NCBI GenBank assembly: GCA_900555355.1
Contig: USKV01000067.1
Span: 1-7,366 of the forward strand
Reading direction: 5' to 3'
From: an uncultured Collinsella sp.
Lineage (GTDB): Bacteria > Actinomycetota > Coriobacteriia > Coriobacteriales > Coriobacteriaceae
Length of the DNA stretch: 7,366 bases
The stretch's first letter is position 1, and every line of letters begins with the position of its first letter. The translations under genes were made by a program, and so were the position numbers. Below are positions 1-6,752 of this stretch, piece after piece. Under the pieces are notes generated by a model, which saw nothing but the letters and a program-made list of their open reading frames with translations, did no database searches and was not told the DNA's origin.

Positions 1-2
1 CC

Positions 3-1730
3 GCCGAGCCGGTCGAGGAGCACTTCGATCTGGAGGCCTTCAACCGCGGCGACTACGCCCTGGCCGATGCCGAGCGCGCCGAGGCCGAGGCAATCAGCGC
101 CATCCTCTACCCCAACGACGCCGGCGAGCACGGCCGTCTGCTGCGCCTGAAGCAGGAGTACCTGTTTGTATCCGCCGGCATCTACAGCCTGCTCGACACC
201 TTTGAGAAGGAGCACGGCGAGAACTGGGAGCTGCTGCCGCAGTTTGTGGCCATCCACACCAACGACACGCACCCCGCCATGTGCGGCCCCGAGCTCATGC
301 GTATCCTCATCGACGAAAAGAAGCTCGAGTGGGATGACGCCTGGAACATCGTGACGCAGGTCGTGAGCTACACCAACCACACCATCCTGCCCGAGGCTCT
401 GGAGAAGTGGCCCATCGGCACGTTCTCCAAGCTGCTCCCCCGCGTGTACCAGATCATCGACGAGATCAGCCGTCGTTGGCACGAGTCGTTTGACACCACG
501 CAGGAGGGCTGGCAGGAGCGTCTGCGCCAGACCGCCATTCTGTGGGACGGCGAGATTCGCATGGCCAACCTGTCCGTGATCTGCAGCCACAGCGTCAACG
601 GCGTGGCCAAGATTCACTCCGACATCATCAAGAACATCGTGCTCAAGGACTTCTATGCCCTGACGCCCGAGAAGTTCAACAACAAGACCAACGGCATCTC
701 GCACCGTCGCTTCTTTGCCGAGTCCAACCCAACCTACGCCAAGCTCGTGACCGAGGCCATTGGCGATGGCTGGCTCAAGGACGCCTTTGAGCTGGAGAAG
801 CTCAAGGAGTTTAAGGACGACACCGAGTTCCTGAAGGCCGTGGGTGCCTCCAAGCGCGCCAACAAGGAGCGCCTGGCCGCCTACGTTAAGGCCGAGACCG
901 GTCTGGTCATTGACCCCAACACCGTCTTCGATGTTCAGGTAAAGCGCTTCCATGCCTACAAGCGCCAGCTCATGAACATCATGAAGGTAATGGATATCTA
1001 CAACCGTCGCATCGCCGATCCCAACTTCCATGTGACGCCGACGACCTTCATCTTTAGCGGCAAGGCTGCCTCGAGCTACACCTTCGCCAAGGAGACCATC
1101 CGCCTCATTAACTCCGTGGCCGACGTCATCAACAATGATGCCCGCGTCAACGAGGTCATGAAGGTCTGCTTTATCCCCAACTTCCGCGTGAGCAACGCCC
1201 AGCTCATCTACCCCGCCGCCGAGATCTCGGAGCAGATCTCCACGGCCGGCAAGGAGGCGTCGGGCACGTCCAACATGAAGCTCATGATGAACGGCGCCAT
1301 TACGCTGGGTACCCTCGACGGCGCCAACATCGAAATCGCCGACCTGGCCGGTCGCGAGAACGAGGCCATCTTTGGCCTGACCGCCCCCGAGGTCGAGCAG
1401 CTCTGGGCATCCAACAACTACTTTGCGTGGGATACCCTCAACGGCGACCGCGAGCGCCTGGGCCGCGTGATGGACGAACTCAAGGACAACACGTTTGCCG
1501 GCCTTTCGGGCAACTTTGAGAGCATCTACAACGAGCTCATGAACAACAACGACCCCGACCTGGTCATGGCCGATTTCCGCAGCTACGTCGACGCCTGGGA
1601 GAAGCTCACGAACAGCTACGGCGACCAGGAGACCTGGAACCGCAAGGCGCTGCTCAACACCGCCTCCTCCGGCTGGTTCTCGAGCGACCGCACCATTCGC
1701 GAGTACCGCGACGAGATCTGGCACGCGTAA
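3..1730 (+). CDS. glgP: Glycogen phosphorylase, C-terminal 575 residues (5' end outside window)
   Basis: This PLP-dependent cytosolic enzyme cleaves terminal alpha-1,4-linked glucose from glycogen or maltodextrin with phosphate, giving glucose-1-phosphate. The reading frame is open from base 3 to TAA at 1728-1730. Family landmarks appear in order: AIHTNDTHP from about base 249, SVNGVAKIHS near 592, TNGISHRRF near 690, the phosphate-site region QVKRFHAYKRQ near 936, GKAASSYTFAK near 1062, and the PLP-lysine motif KEASGTSNMK with its final Lys at 1278-1280. The C-terminus has the usual SSDRTIREY...EIW ending. Full-length members are about 800 residues, so roughly the first 225-240 are missing to the left. 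A GTG at 246 lies inside conserved sequence and is not the start. No frameshift is visible. It is 108 nt upstream of glgC, so co-transcription is plausible but not shown. Confidence 0.96.
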   Translation, partial: AEPVEEHFDLEAFNRGDYALADAERAEAEAISAILYPNDAGEHGRLLRLKQEYLFVSAGIYSLLDTFEKEHGENWELLPQFVAIHTNDTHPAMCGPELMRILIDEKKLEWDDAWNIVTQVVSYTNHTILPEALEKWPIGTFSKLLPRVYQIIDEISRRWHESFDTTQEGWQERLRQTAILWDGEIRMANLSVICSHSVNGVAKIHSDIIKNIVLKDFYALTPEKFNNKTNGISHRRFFAESNPTYAKLVTEAIGDGWLKDAFELEKLKEFKDDTEFLKAVGASKRANKERLAAYVKAETGLVIDPNTVFDVQVKRFHAYKRQLMNIMKVMDIYNRRIADPNFHVTPTTFIFSGKAASSYTFAKETIRLINSVADVINNDARVNEVMKVCFIPNFRVSNAQLIYPAAEISEQISTAGKEASGTSNMKLMMNGAITLGTLDGANIEIADLAGRENEAIFGLTAPEVEQLWASNNYFAWDTLNGDRERLGRVMDELKDNTFAGLSGNFESIYNELMNNNDPDLVMADFRSYVDAWEKLTNSYGDQETWNRKALLNTASSGWFSSDRTIREYRDEIWHA

Positions 1731-1767
1731 AGGCGCGCGAGCTCCCTTATGCCAGCACGGCATTACT

Positions 1768-1798
1768 CGACGGGCGTGACGTTGCGCCGTGCCCGTCG
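1768..1798 (+). other. GC-rich hairpin in the glgP-glgC intergenic region
   Basis: An 8-bp perfect inverted repeat, CGACGGGC (1768-1775) and GCCCGTCG (1791-1798), flanks a 15-nt loop. No T-run follows, so it is not a classic intrinsic terminator. A 7-bp alternative pairing, GCACGGC (1755-1761) with GCCGTGC (1786-1792), shares bases with it, so the two stems exclude each other. It could be a weak terminator, an mRNA-stability element behind glgP, or a leader element for glgCD. I see no convincing sigma70-type promoter in 1731-1838. Confidence 0.45.
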
Positions 1799-1819
1799 CT
1801 AATGGGTTTAGGAACATCG

Positions 1820-1846
1820 ATGACAGAAGGAGAAATCGATGAGTAA
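1820..1846 (+). CDS. Possible 8-codon leader ORF overlapping the glgC start
   Basis: An ATG at 1820 opens an 8-codon frame, MTEGEIDE, that ends at TAA 1844-1846, inside the second and third codons of glgC. A short purine stretch, AGGA (1810-1813), precedes it by 6 nt. The octamer ATCGATGA occurs at 1816-1823 and again at 1835-1842, so the two start regions look duplicated. The overlap would allow translational coupling to glgC. The ORF is short enough to be chance, and no conservation can be tested here. Confidence 0.15.
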   Translation: MTEGEIDE

Positions 1847-2987
1847 GAAAGAATGCATCGCGATGCTCCTCGCAGGAGGACAGGGCAGCCGATTGGGGGC
1901 ACTCACCCAAAAGATCGCTAAGCCGGCGGTTAGCTTTGGTGGCAAGTTCCGCATTATCGACTTTTCGCTCTCCAACTGCTCCAACTCGGGCATCGACACG
2001 GTGGGCGTTCTGACGCAGTATCGCCCCTACCTGCTGCATGCCTATGTGGGCTCCGGCGAGGCTTGGGACCTGGACAGCCGCGACGGCGGCGTGTCGATCC
2101 TGCCGCCGTACGAGACGCAGACCGGTGGCGCCTGGTATGCGGGCACGGCCGACGCCATTACGCAGAACCTCGACTACATCAAGGCCAACGACCCCAAGTA
2201 CGTCTTGATTCTTTCGGGCGATCACCTGTATCGCATGGATTACCGCAAGATGCTCAAGACGCACATTGAGAACAACGCCGACCTCACGGTGAGCGTTATG
2301 CCCGTGCCTTGGGAGGAGGCCAGCCGCTTTGGCATCCTGACCACCGACCCCGAGGACGGCCGCATCACCAAGTTCACCGAGAAGCCCGAGAAGCCCGATT
2401 CGAACCTCGCGTCCATGGGCATCTACATCTTCTCGGCCGACGTGTTGATCGAGGCGCTCGAGGCGGACGCCCTGGACCAGCGCTCGAGCCACGACTTTGG
2501 CAAGGACATCATCCCCAAGCTGCTCGGCGAGGGCAAGCGCCTGTACAGCTACGAGTTCCACGGCTTTTGGAAGGACGTTGGCACCATCGCCAGCTTCCAC
2601 GAGACCTCGATGGACCTGCTGGGCAACAACCCCGAGTTCGATCTGTTTGACAAGAACTTCCCCATCATGTCCAACATCACCACGCGTCCGCCGCACTACA
2701 TTGGCCCGGACGGCCGCCTGGACGACTGCCTGGTCTCCAACGGCTGCAAGATCTACGGCACCGCTCGCCACTCGATCCTTTCGACCGACGTCATCATCGA
2801 GGAGCGCGCCGTGGTCGAGGACTCCGTGCTGCTGCCGGGTGCGCACGTTAAGAGCGGCGCGCACATCTGCCGCGCAATTTTGGGCGAGAACTCCACGGTC
2901 GAAGAGGGCGTGAAGCTCGGCTCTGTCGATACCACCAAGGATACGGCCGTCGTTGGAAATGACGTCGTTATCGGGAAGGGGGAATGA
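1839..2987 (+). CDS. glgC: Glucose-1-phosphate adenylyltransferase (ADP-glucose pyrophosphorylase), catalytic subunit
   Basis: It makes ADP-glucose and pyrophosphate from ATP and glucose-1-phosphate, the committed step of bacterial glycogen synthesis. The 382-residue length matches Firmicutes GlgC. Visible motifs are the nucleotide-binding loop AGGQGSRLG (residues 12-20), [15 protein letters not shown] (28-42), WYAGTADAI (99-107), [10 protein letters not shown] (126-135) with the presumed catalytic Asp128, and the sugar-phosphate site FTEKP (179-183) with Lys182. HDFGKDIIP and FWKDVGT follow. The last ~110 residues are the isoleucine/valine-rich repeats of a left-handed beta-helix domain. The start is supported by AGGAG at 1828-1832, 6 nt before ATG. 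glgD begins 4 nt after its TGA, indicating a coupled pair forming a mixed enzyme. All key catalytic motifs are intact, so this subunit should be active. Confidence 0.97.
   Translation: MSKKECIAMLLAGGQGSRLGALTQKIAKPAVSFGGKFRIIDFSLSNCSNSGIDTVGVLTQYRPYLLHAYVGSGEAWDLDSRDGGVSILPPYETQTGGAWYAGTADAITQNLDYIKANDPKYVLILSGDHLYRMDYRKMLKTHIENNADLTVSVMPVPWEEASRFGILTTDPEDGRITKFTEKPEKPDSNLASMGIYIFSADVLIEALEADALDQRSSHDFGKDIIPKLLGEGKRLYSYEFHGFWKDVGTIASFHETSMDLLGNNPEFDLFDKNFPIMSNITTRPPHYIGPDGRLDDCLVSNGCKIYGTARHSILSTDVIIEERAVVEDSVLLPGAHVKSGAHICRAILGENSTVEEGVKLGSVDTTKDTAVVGNDVVIGKGE
2976..2982 (+). promoter_or_regulatory. Ribosome binding site that fixes the glgD start
   Basis: AAGGGGG lies at the very end of glgC, 9 nt before ATG 2992. 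It supports 2992 over the in-frame ATG at 2953, which has no such site, lies within glgC, and would add 13 residues ([13 protein letters not shown]) not expected in GlgD. Confidence 0.75.
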
Positions 2988-2991
2988 TCCG

Positions 2992-4119
2992 ATGATCAAT
3001 CGCAAGGCCATCGGTTATATCACCGCTAACTACTCTTCGACCTACGGCAGCGTGCTGCTCAAGGACCGTCCCATCGCGTCCGTCCCGTTTTTGGGCCGCT
3101 ACCGCCTGATCGACTTCCCGCTGTCCAACATGATGAATGCCGGCATTAAGACCGTCGGCGTCGTCATGCCGGGCAACTACCGCTCGCTGATCGACCACGT
3201 TGGTTCGGGCAAGGACTGGGGCCTGGACCGCAAGAAGGGCGGCCTGTTCATGGTGCCCGGCAACGCGTATGGCACCACCAAGGGCGGCATGCGCTTCCTG
3301 CTGCGCGACATCATCTCCAACAAGACGCTGTTCCAGCGCTCGGACAAGCCCTATGTCGTGATGATGGGCACCAACATCATCTTTAACATGGACCTCAACA
3401 CCATCATCGACGCGCACGAGAACTCCGGCGCCCAGATGACCGTGGTGTACTGCAAGGCCACGCGCAATGTTGATGACGAGACCAAGCTGCAGATCAACGA
3501 GAACGGCCGCCTGACGGGCGTGAGCGCCGGCGTCGTGTACGGCGACAACGCCTCTATGGACTGCTGCATCGTCAACCGCGAGACGCTGCTCGAGATCATC
3601 GACCATTACCAGGCCGCCGACTATCTGGATCTGCTCGAGGCACTCCAGGGCGACTTTGGCAACATCGACGTGTGCAGTTACGAGTACAAGGGCGAGGTCG
3701 TGGGCGTGTTTAGCGAGAAGTCGCTGTATCGCCGCAGCATGGACCTGCTCGACCAGACCGTGGCTGATCAGCTCTTCGATCCCGAGCGCCCGATCCTGAC
3801 CAAGGCTCACGACGTGCCGCCTTCGCGCTATGCGACCGGCAGCCACGCGTGCAACTCGATCATCTCGGCCGGCTGCATCATCAAGGGCACCGTGCGCAAC
3901 TCGATCCTGTCGCGCGGCGTTGTGGTCGAGGAAGGCGCTTCGGTGACCAACTCGATCATCAACCAGAGCTGCATTATCAAGAGCGGCGCCCGCGTTGAGA
4001 ATGCCATCCTGGACAAGAACAACGTGGTTCCCACCAACACCGAGCTTCGCGGCACGCCCGAGAACATCCTGGTGCTGGGCAAGGCTCCGTTAACTCCCGA
4101 TACCACCATCGTGCATTAA
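2992..4119 (+). CDS. glgD: GlgD, regulatory subunit of ADP-glucose pyrophosphorylase
   Basis: This is a 375-residue nucleotidyltransferase-fold paralogue of GlgC with degenerate catalytic sites. Where GlgC has AGGQGSRLG, this protein has TANYSSTYG (residues 11-19). Where GlgC has SGDHLYRMD, it has GTNIIFNMD, so the catalytic Asp aligns with Asn128. The FTEKP site is also absent. The fold core is retained: FLGRYRLIDFPLSN (33-46), VGSGKDWGLDR (70-80) and a C-terminal beta-helix region of hexad-like repeats from about residue 280. In characterised Firmicutes pairs, GlgD is poorly active or inactive alone and raises activity of the GlgC/GlgD complex; the same role is inferred here. The 4-nt gap after glgC suggests translational coupling and balanced synthesis. 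The frame is intact to TAA at 4117-4119. Confidence 0.95.
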   Translation: MINRKAIGYITANYSSTYGSVLLKDRPIASVPFLGRYRLIDFPLSNMMNAGIKTVGVVMPGNYRSLIDHVGSGKDWGLDRKKGGLFMVPGNAYGTTKGGMRFLLRDIISNKTLFQRSDKPYVVMMGTNIIFNMDLNTIIDAHENSGAQMTVVYCKATRNVDDETKLQINENGRLTGVSAGVVYGDNASMDCCIVNRETLLEIIDHYQAADYLDLLEALQGDFGNIDVCSYEYKGEVVGVFSEKSLYRRSMDLLDQTVADQLFDPERPILTKAHDVPPSRYATGSHACNSIISAGCIIKGTVRNSILSRGVVVEEGASVTNSIINQSCIIKSGARVENAILDKNNVVPTNTELRGTPENILVLGKAPLTPDTTIVH

Positions 4120-4150
4120 CGTAGGCACCGCAACATCGCTCGTAACATGC

Positions 4151-4186
4151 AGAATAGCCGCCCGGTTTGCGCCAGGCGGCTATTCT
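4151..4186 (+). terminator. Perfect 12-bp stem-loop between glgD and glgA
   Basis: AGAATAGCCGCC (4151-4162) and GGCGGCTATTCT (4175-4186) pair perfectly around a 12-nt loop. GG 4164-4165 with CC 4172-4173 could extend the stem after one mismatch. The GC core followed by TATTCT is terminator-like, but the T-rich part lies inside the stem and no T-run follows. Only 22 nt separate it from the glgA ATG, too little for a downstream promoter. It is therefore either a partial terminator that lowers glgA expression relative to glgCD, or a 5'-UTR structure. Confidence 0.5.
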
Positions 4187-4197
4187 CGAATTGCAAC

Positions 4198-4203
4198 AGG
4201 GAG
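4198..4203 (+). promoter_or_regulatory. Ribosome binding site for glgA
   Basis: AGGGAG lies 5 nt before ATG 4209. It decides the start over the upstream in-frame TTG at 4167, which falls in the loop of the 4151-4186 hairpin and would add residues absent from GlgA proteins. Confidence 0.8.
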
Positions 4204-4208
4204 ACAAT

Positions 4209-6533
4209 ATGGCAGATTCCAGCAAAAAGATGCAGATCGTGTTTGCCTCGGCCGAGTGCGCACCGTTTGTAAAGACCGGTGGCCTGGGCGACGTGGCGGG
4301 CTCGCTGCCTGCGGCGCTTGTGCGCGCCGGCGCCGAGGTCATCGTAATGGTGCCCAAGTACGCCACCATCAAGGACGAGTACAAGGCGCAGATGGAGCAC
4401 TTTGCCGACTTTTACGTGAGCCTTGGCTGGCGCAACGAGTACTGCGGGCTTGAAAAACTCTAGCGCGACGGCGTCACCTATATGTTCGTGGACAACGAGC
4501 GCTACTTTGCGCGCGATTATCCTTACGGCTTCTTTGACGACGGCGAGCGTTTTGCGTTCTTCTCCAAGGCCATCACCGAGAGCCTGCAGCACCTGCCGGC
4601 CGGCTTTGAGTGCGACATCCTGCACTGCAACGACTGGCAGACGGCACTGGCACCAGTGTTCTTACGCGAGTTCTACCAGGGCCTGCCGCTGTACGACCGC
4701 GTCAAGACCGTGTTCTCGATCCACAACGTGGCGTTCCAGGGCCAGTTTAGCGACACCGTGATGGAGGACATCCTGGGTGTGGCGCATATTCCCGCGGCAG
4801 CTACGCAGCTGCGCTGCGACGCCTGCAGCATCAACTACATGCTGGGCGCACTGCACTATGCCGATGCCATCACCACGGTGAGCCCCACCTATGCCAACGA
4901 GATCCAGACGCCCGAGTTTGGCGAAGGCCTGGACGGCGTGCTGCGCGAGCGCTCCTACGCGCTGCAGGGCATCCTCAACGGCATTGACGTTGCGGGCTTT
5001 GACCCGGCGACCGACAAGCGCATTGCCGCTAACTACACGGTTGACGACCGTTCCGGCAAGGCCGTGTGCAAGGCCAAGCTGCAGGAGGAGCTGGGCCTCG
5101 AGGTTCGCGACGACCGCCCGCTTATGGTGATGGTCACGCGCCTTACGCGCCAGAAGGGCATGGACCTGGTCATGTATGCGCTCGACCGCATCCTGTCCGG
5201 CGGCGTGCAGGTGGCGGTGCTGGGCACCGGCGACCGCGACTACGAAGACGGCCTGCGCTACTTCCAGGACAAGTACCCCGGCACCATGGCCGCGCGCATC
5301 GAGTTCGATCCAGCGCTGTCGCAGCGTATGTATGCCGCCGCCGATATGTTCCTGATGCCTTCGAAGTTTGAGCCTTGCGGCCTGTCGCAGATCATCGCCA
5401 TGCGCTACGGCACCCTACCCATCGTGCGCGAGACCGGTGGCCTGAAGGACACCGTGCAGCCGTACAACGAGTTTACCGGCGAGGGCACGGGCTTCTCGTT
5501 TAGTAACTTTAACGGCGACGAGATGGGCGACGCCGTGTTCCGCGCAGCACGCCTGTTCTGGGACAACCGCGATGCCTGGAACCAGCTGGTAACGCAGGCC
5601 ATGAGCCAGGACTTTAGCTGGACACGCTCGGCCGACAAGTATCTGGACCTGTACTTCTTTATGCACCCGGAGATTGAGAGGCCGGCGGCCGTGGCTGAGA
5701 CTGAGGAGTCTGAGGCAGTTGAGGCCGAGCCTGCGGCGACCGTTAAGGAGCCCGCTGCTGTTGAGGAGCCCAAGGCCGAGGAGAAGCCGGCGGCCGAGGC
5801 CGAAGTTAAGCCCGCCGCGAAGCCTGCCGCCAAGAAGACGACGGCCCGCAAGACGACGGCTAAGAAGGCCGCGACCACGAAGGCCGCTGCTAGCAAGACT
5901 AGCGCCGCTAAGGCAACTACTGCTAAGGCATCGACTACGCGCAAGCGTACGACCGCCGCTGCCAAGAAGGCCTCCGAGGCCGAGGTCGCTCCCGAGGTAA
6001 AGGCCGAGCCCGCGGCAAAGGCTCCGGCCAAGACCGCTGCCAAGAAGACAACCGCGTCCAAGACCACGACCGCCAAGAAGACCACGGCAACGAAGTCGAC
6101 GACGACAAAGGCTGCTACGACGAAGGCCGCCGCGAAGACGACCCCGAAGGCTGCTGCAAAGCCCGCCGTCAAGGTCGAGGAGGCGCCCTCCGAGCCAAAG
6201 GCCAAGGCAGCTGTCGAGGCAAAGCCGACCGCCAAGACCACCACGCGCAAGCGCGCAACGACGACGGCTAAAAAGACCACGACCAAGGCTGCTGCTCCCA
6301 AGGCGGAGGCCAAGGCAGAGACTAAGCCCGCTGCTGCCAAAGAGGAGCCCAAGGCCGAGGTAAAGGCCAAGCCGACGCCGAAGGCCGCTGAGGTCAAGGC
6401 CGCCCCGAAGGCAGAGGCTAAGCCCGAGCCCGCCAAGGAGACCCCGGTCTCCCCCGCCGCTCCGACAGCGGAAAAGGCCCCGTCCAAGAAGACGTCCGTC
6501 CGCAAGGCAACGGCCACCCGCAAGCGCCGCTAG
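4209..6533 (+). pseudogene. glgA: Glycogen synthase GlgA with a premature in-frame TAG and a long lysine/alanine-rich C-terminal tail
   Basis: This GT5 synthase uses ADP-glucose to extend alpha-1,4-glucan. The frame begins MADSSKKMQIVFASAEC at ATG 4209. It is interrupted by TAG at 4461-4463 (codon 85), after YCGLEKL, then resumes in the same frame with RDGVTYMFVDNE. The two halves together form one GlgA: KTGGLGDV (Lys22), HCNDWQT (139-145), TVSPTY, VTRLTRQKG (Arg311, Lys316), SKFEPCGLSQ (Glu388) and RETGGLKDTV. The synthase part ends near residue 489, the usual family length. Residues 490-774 form a low-complexity tail of only A, K, T, P, E, V, S and R. If TAG terminates, only 84 residues are made. 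Restart at ATG 4482 would lose the KTGGL substrate loop and lacks a Shine-Dalgarno site. With no other lesion, a recent mutation (CAG or GAG to TAG), a sequence error or suppression are the options. I call it a pseudogene provisionally. Confidence 0.85.
5676..6530 (+). repeat. Coding low-complexity region: histone H1-like tail of GlgA
   Basis: This segment encodes residues 490-774 of the uninterrupted glgA frame, about 37% of the protein. It contains no Gly, Leu, Ile, Met, aromatic, Cys, His, Asp, Asn or Gln. An acidic Glu/Pro/Ala part (about 490-530) leads into blocks rich in AAKKTTA- and TTKAA-type units, separated by Glu/Pro-containing linkers. Basic TRKR motifs occur at residues 577-580, 679-682 and 770-773, the last forming the C-terminus RKRR. 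The composition recalls eukaryotic histone H1 and the PAKKAA-type tails of actinobacterial HU proteins. Disorder is strongly expected. There is no in-frame ATG in the tail, so it is a fused extension rather than a separate gene. The DNA is repetitive at the AAG/GCC/ACG codon level, which could allow length variation by slippage or recombination. Confidence 0.9.
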
Positions 6534-6570
6534 CCCGCAGACGATCTAAAACCTAATCAAAACCCTAAAC

Positions 6571-6597
6571 AAGGGGCGCTCCAACCGGGCGCCCCTT
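6571..6597 (+). terminator. Intrinsic terminator after glgA
   Basis: AAGGGGCGC (6571-6579) and GCGCCCCTT (6589-6597) form a 9-bp perfect stem with a 9-nt loop, followed by CTCTGT. It lies 38 nt after the glgA stop. The A-rich stretch upstream (6546-6572) could supply a moderate U-tract on the other strand, so some bidirectional function is possible. It marks the end of the glg transcript and separates it from the GH13 gene. Confidence 0.85.
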
Positions 6598-6656
6598 CTC
6601 TGTAGATAGTTGGTAAAACGATTTTCTAGGACAACCGTTCGCCGATGGTAAACGGA

Positions 6657-6683
6657 TGTTGTTTATACACCCTGTGTACAACA
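6657..6683 (+). promoter_or_regulatory. Operator-like dyad over the GH13 promoter
   Basis: TGTTGT (6657-6662) and ACAACA (6678-6683) are perfect inverted half-sites. Inside them, ACAC (6667-6670) and GTGT (6674-6677) are also inverted around CCT. The left half carries four extra bases (TTAT), so the dyad is imperfect. It covers the proposed -35 hexamer, which suits a repressor site for a carbohydrate-responsive LacI- or GntR-type regulator. No regulator gene is present in the window, so the binding protein is unknown. Confidence 0.4.
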
Positions 6684-6691
6684 GATATACT
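6662..6691 (+). promoter_or_regulatory. Candidate sigma70-type promoter for the GH13 gene
   Basis: TTTATA (6662-6667, 4 of 6 matches to TTGACA) and TATACT (6686-6691, 5 of 6 matches to TATAAT) are separated by 18 bp. They lie in an AT-rich patch (about 6656-6708) that stands out in this GC-rich window. The predicted start near 6698 would give a 5' UTR of about 55 nt. The location just after the glgA terminator agrees with a separate transcription unit. Confidence 0.5.
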
Positions 6692-6711
6692 TATATTTTG
6701 TGCGTAAAGCC

Positions 6712-6729
6712 CATGGCCCGCAGGCCGTG
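6712..6729 (+). other. Small hairpin in the GH13 5' UTR
   Basis: CATGGCC (6712-6718) pairs with GGCCGTG (6723-6729), including one T-G wobble, around the tetraloop CGCA. ATTCTATT follows. It could be a weak attenuator or only a stable leader fold; it is too short to be called a terminator with confidence. Confidence 0.25.
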
Positions 6730-6752
6730 ATTCTATTGAACTGGACCGTACT

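Noticed and set aside
2953..2991. Upstream ATG for glgD at 2953
   Set aside because: It lies inside glgC, lacks a ribosome site and adds non-homologous residues. ATG 2992 has AAGGGGG upstream and gives the normal N-terminus.
2968..3846. A 292-codon open frame on the - strand opposite glgD
   Set aside because: It has the odd His/Val/Asp-rich composition of a shadow frame and lies against a clearly recognisable GlgD.
4461..4463. UAG as a pyrrolysine or programmed-readthrough codon
   Set aside because: The following bases (CGCGAC) do not match known strong readthrough contexts, the position needs no special residue, and UAG is also the natural stop of this gene. Simple mutation or error is more likely.
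4116..4625. A 169-codon open frame on the - strand across the glgD-glgA junction
   Set aside because: It spans an intergenic hairpin and the GlgA N-terminus, with no recognisable motif and no sensible start context.
5405..6523. A 372-codon open frame on the - strand opposite the glgA tail
   Set aside because: It is an Ala/Val-rich mirror of the Lys/Ala/Thr codons of the tail. GC-rich repetitive codons leave few stops on the opposite strand, and the + strand frame continues a clear GlgA.
5676..6530. Tail produced by a frameshift into a wrong frame
   Set aside because: It is continuous with the synthase frame, its Lys/Ala/Thr codons match normal coding use, and it ends at a stop placed just before a good terminator. 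The other frames give Arg/Pro-rich shadow sequence.
6546..6570. Telomere-like CCTAA/CCCTAAA repeats after glgA
   Set aside because: Only two short imperfect units; most simply the A-rich flank of the terminator.
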